Positions 63,541-64,000 of a stretch of 64,000 nucleotides of DNA are shown here, piece after piece (the first letter of the stretch is position 1; each line of letters opens with the position of its first letter). A program made the translations under genes and the position numbers. A model generated the notes under the pieces. It was not told the DNA's origin, searched no databases, and saw only the letters and a program-made list of their open reading frames with translations. This DNA is from an uncultured Eudoraea sp. GTDB lineage: Bacteria; Bacteroidota; Bacteroidia; Flavobacteriales; Flavobacteriaceae. The stretch spans positions 47,487-111,486 of the forward strand of contig CAMYJF010000003.1 in the NCBI GenBank assembly GCA_947258555.1. The letters run 5' to 3'.

Positions 63541-64000
63541 ATGCACATTGCGGTTGCCGGAAATATTGGGGCAGGAAAGACCACATTAACCAAACTCCTA
63601 TCCAAACATTACAGATGGGATGCCCATTATGAAGATGTTGTGGATAATCCATACCTGGATGATTTCTACACCCAGATGGAACGCTGGAGTTTTAACCTGC
63701 AGATCTATTTCCTGAACAGCCGATACCGTCAAATTTTAAAAATACGGGAAAGCGGTAAAGATGTGATCCAGGACCGGACTATATACGAGGATGCGCACAT
63801 ATTTGCGCCTAACCTTCATGCCATGGGCTTGATGACTAACCGGGATTTTCAGAATTATTCCAGCTTATTTGAACTTATGGAAAGCCTGGTGATGCCTCCG
63901 GACCTGATGATCTACCTGCGCAGTACGATCCCTAACCTGGTCAACCAGATCCATAAGCGAGGGCGGGATTATGAGAATTCTATTTCTATTGATTATTTGA
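63541..64000 (+). CDS. Deoxynucleoside kinase (partial, right edge)
   Basis: The frame opens at ATG 63541 and runs off the window; 153 codons are visible. It starts MHIAVAGNIGAGKTTLTKLL with P-loop GNIGAGKTT, then YEDVVDNPYLDDFYTQMERWSF, and the catalytic DRTIYEDAHIF block. This is the dNK type that phosphorylates deoxyadenosine/deoxyguanosine or deoxycytidine for nucleotide salvage. Divergent from metK. No good -7 box was seen in front. Confidence 0.93.
   Translation, partial: MHIAVAGNIGAGKTTLTKLLSKHYRWDAHYEDVVDNPYLDDFYTQMERWSFNLQIYFLNSRYRQILKIRESGKDVIQDRTIYEDAHIFAPNLHAMGLMTNRDFQNYSSLFELMESLVMPPDLMIYLRSTIPNLVNQIHKRGRDYENSISIDYL

Overview
The window is one contiguous piece of chromosome from a member of the Bacteroidota, most probably a (marine) flavobacterium. 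The signs are: gliding genes gldA, gldB and gldC; a Lacal_2735-type small protein; a FtsL-like protein and FtsZ of the flavobacterial form; many start-proximal TAnnTTTG (-7) promoter boxes and no strong Shine-Dalgarno sites; and a MetH split into two genes. Gene density is very high, with many ATGA/TAATG overlaps. There is no phage, transposase, rRNA or CRISPR array. Both edges cut genes (a methyltransferase-like gene on the left, a deoxynucleoside kinase on the right).

Layout. 1-7.9 kb: rpe, a CBS protein, YpdA-type reductase, then a cyanophycin set (isoaspartyl peptidase, cyanophycinase cphB, cyanophycin synthetase cphA) and a flavodoxin-fold protein. 7.9-11.1 kb: a photolyase of the bacterial (6-4)/FeS-BCP family that has lost its iron-sulfur ligands, a TIGR03643 protein and a tiny Lacal_2735 protein, framed by a dispersed palindromic repeat and followed by tRNA-Arg(TCG). 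11.1-27.2 kb: dksA-like and yqeY genes and the whole division/cell-wall (dcw) cluster on the minus strand, mraZ-rsmH-ftsL-pbp-murE-mraY-murD-ftsW-murG-murC-ftsQ-ftsA-ftsZ, with triple MraZ boxes at its head, a strong terminator at its end and a damaged rsmH. 27.4-34.1 kb: alpha/beta hydrolase, engB, glucan phosphorylase, gldBC, nadE and an unusual NarL-type regulator. 34.1-42.5 kb: a minus-strand run rsgA-dtd-mazG-aroA-queA-rlmN-ispB-dnaG. 43.0-47.1 kb: an aromatic amino acid operon pheA-aminotransferase-tyrA-aroF/chorismate mutase. 47.2-51.6 kb: gldA and four envelope or hypothetical genes. 51.7-63.3 kb: a methionine/sulfur region, metK, metY, metX, metZ, an Rrf2 regulator, cysH, split metH, an S23 four-helix gene and metF, controlled by two SAM-I riboswitches.

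The most notable observation is a classical transcription attenuator in front of pheA: a 23-codon leader peptide with ten aromatic codons (FFFYFYY core), a competing antiterminator hexamer and an intrinsic terminator that ends a few bases before the pheA start codon. It should couple the aromatic operon to charged tRNA-Phe/Tyr. Other points for a second look are an S23 four-helix-bundle gene bracketed by oppositely oriented heptamer arrays that interrupts the metH-metF operon, the broken rsmH, loss of cofactor or phosphorylation residues in four otherwise intact proteins (DnaG zinc ribbon, photolyase iron-sulfur site, receiver Asp, phosphorylase PLP lysine), and the palindromic repeats around the photolyase and tRNA-Arg.

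How the genes work together: the sulfur genes form a route from sulfate reduction (cysH) and homoserine activation (metX) through two sulfhydrylases (metZ, metY) and the split cobalamin-dependent synthase with metF to methionine and then SAM (metK), with SAM closing the loop at the riboswitches. aroA in the neighbouring run and the attenuated operon are the start, middle and end of aromatic synthesis. All identifications are from reading protein motifs; no database search was run.
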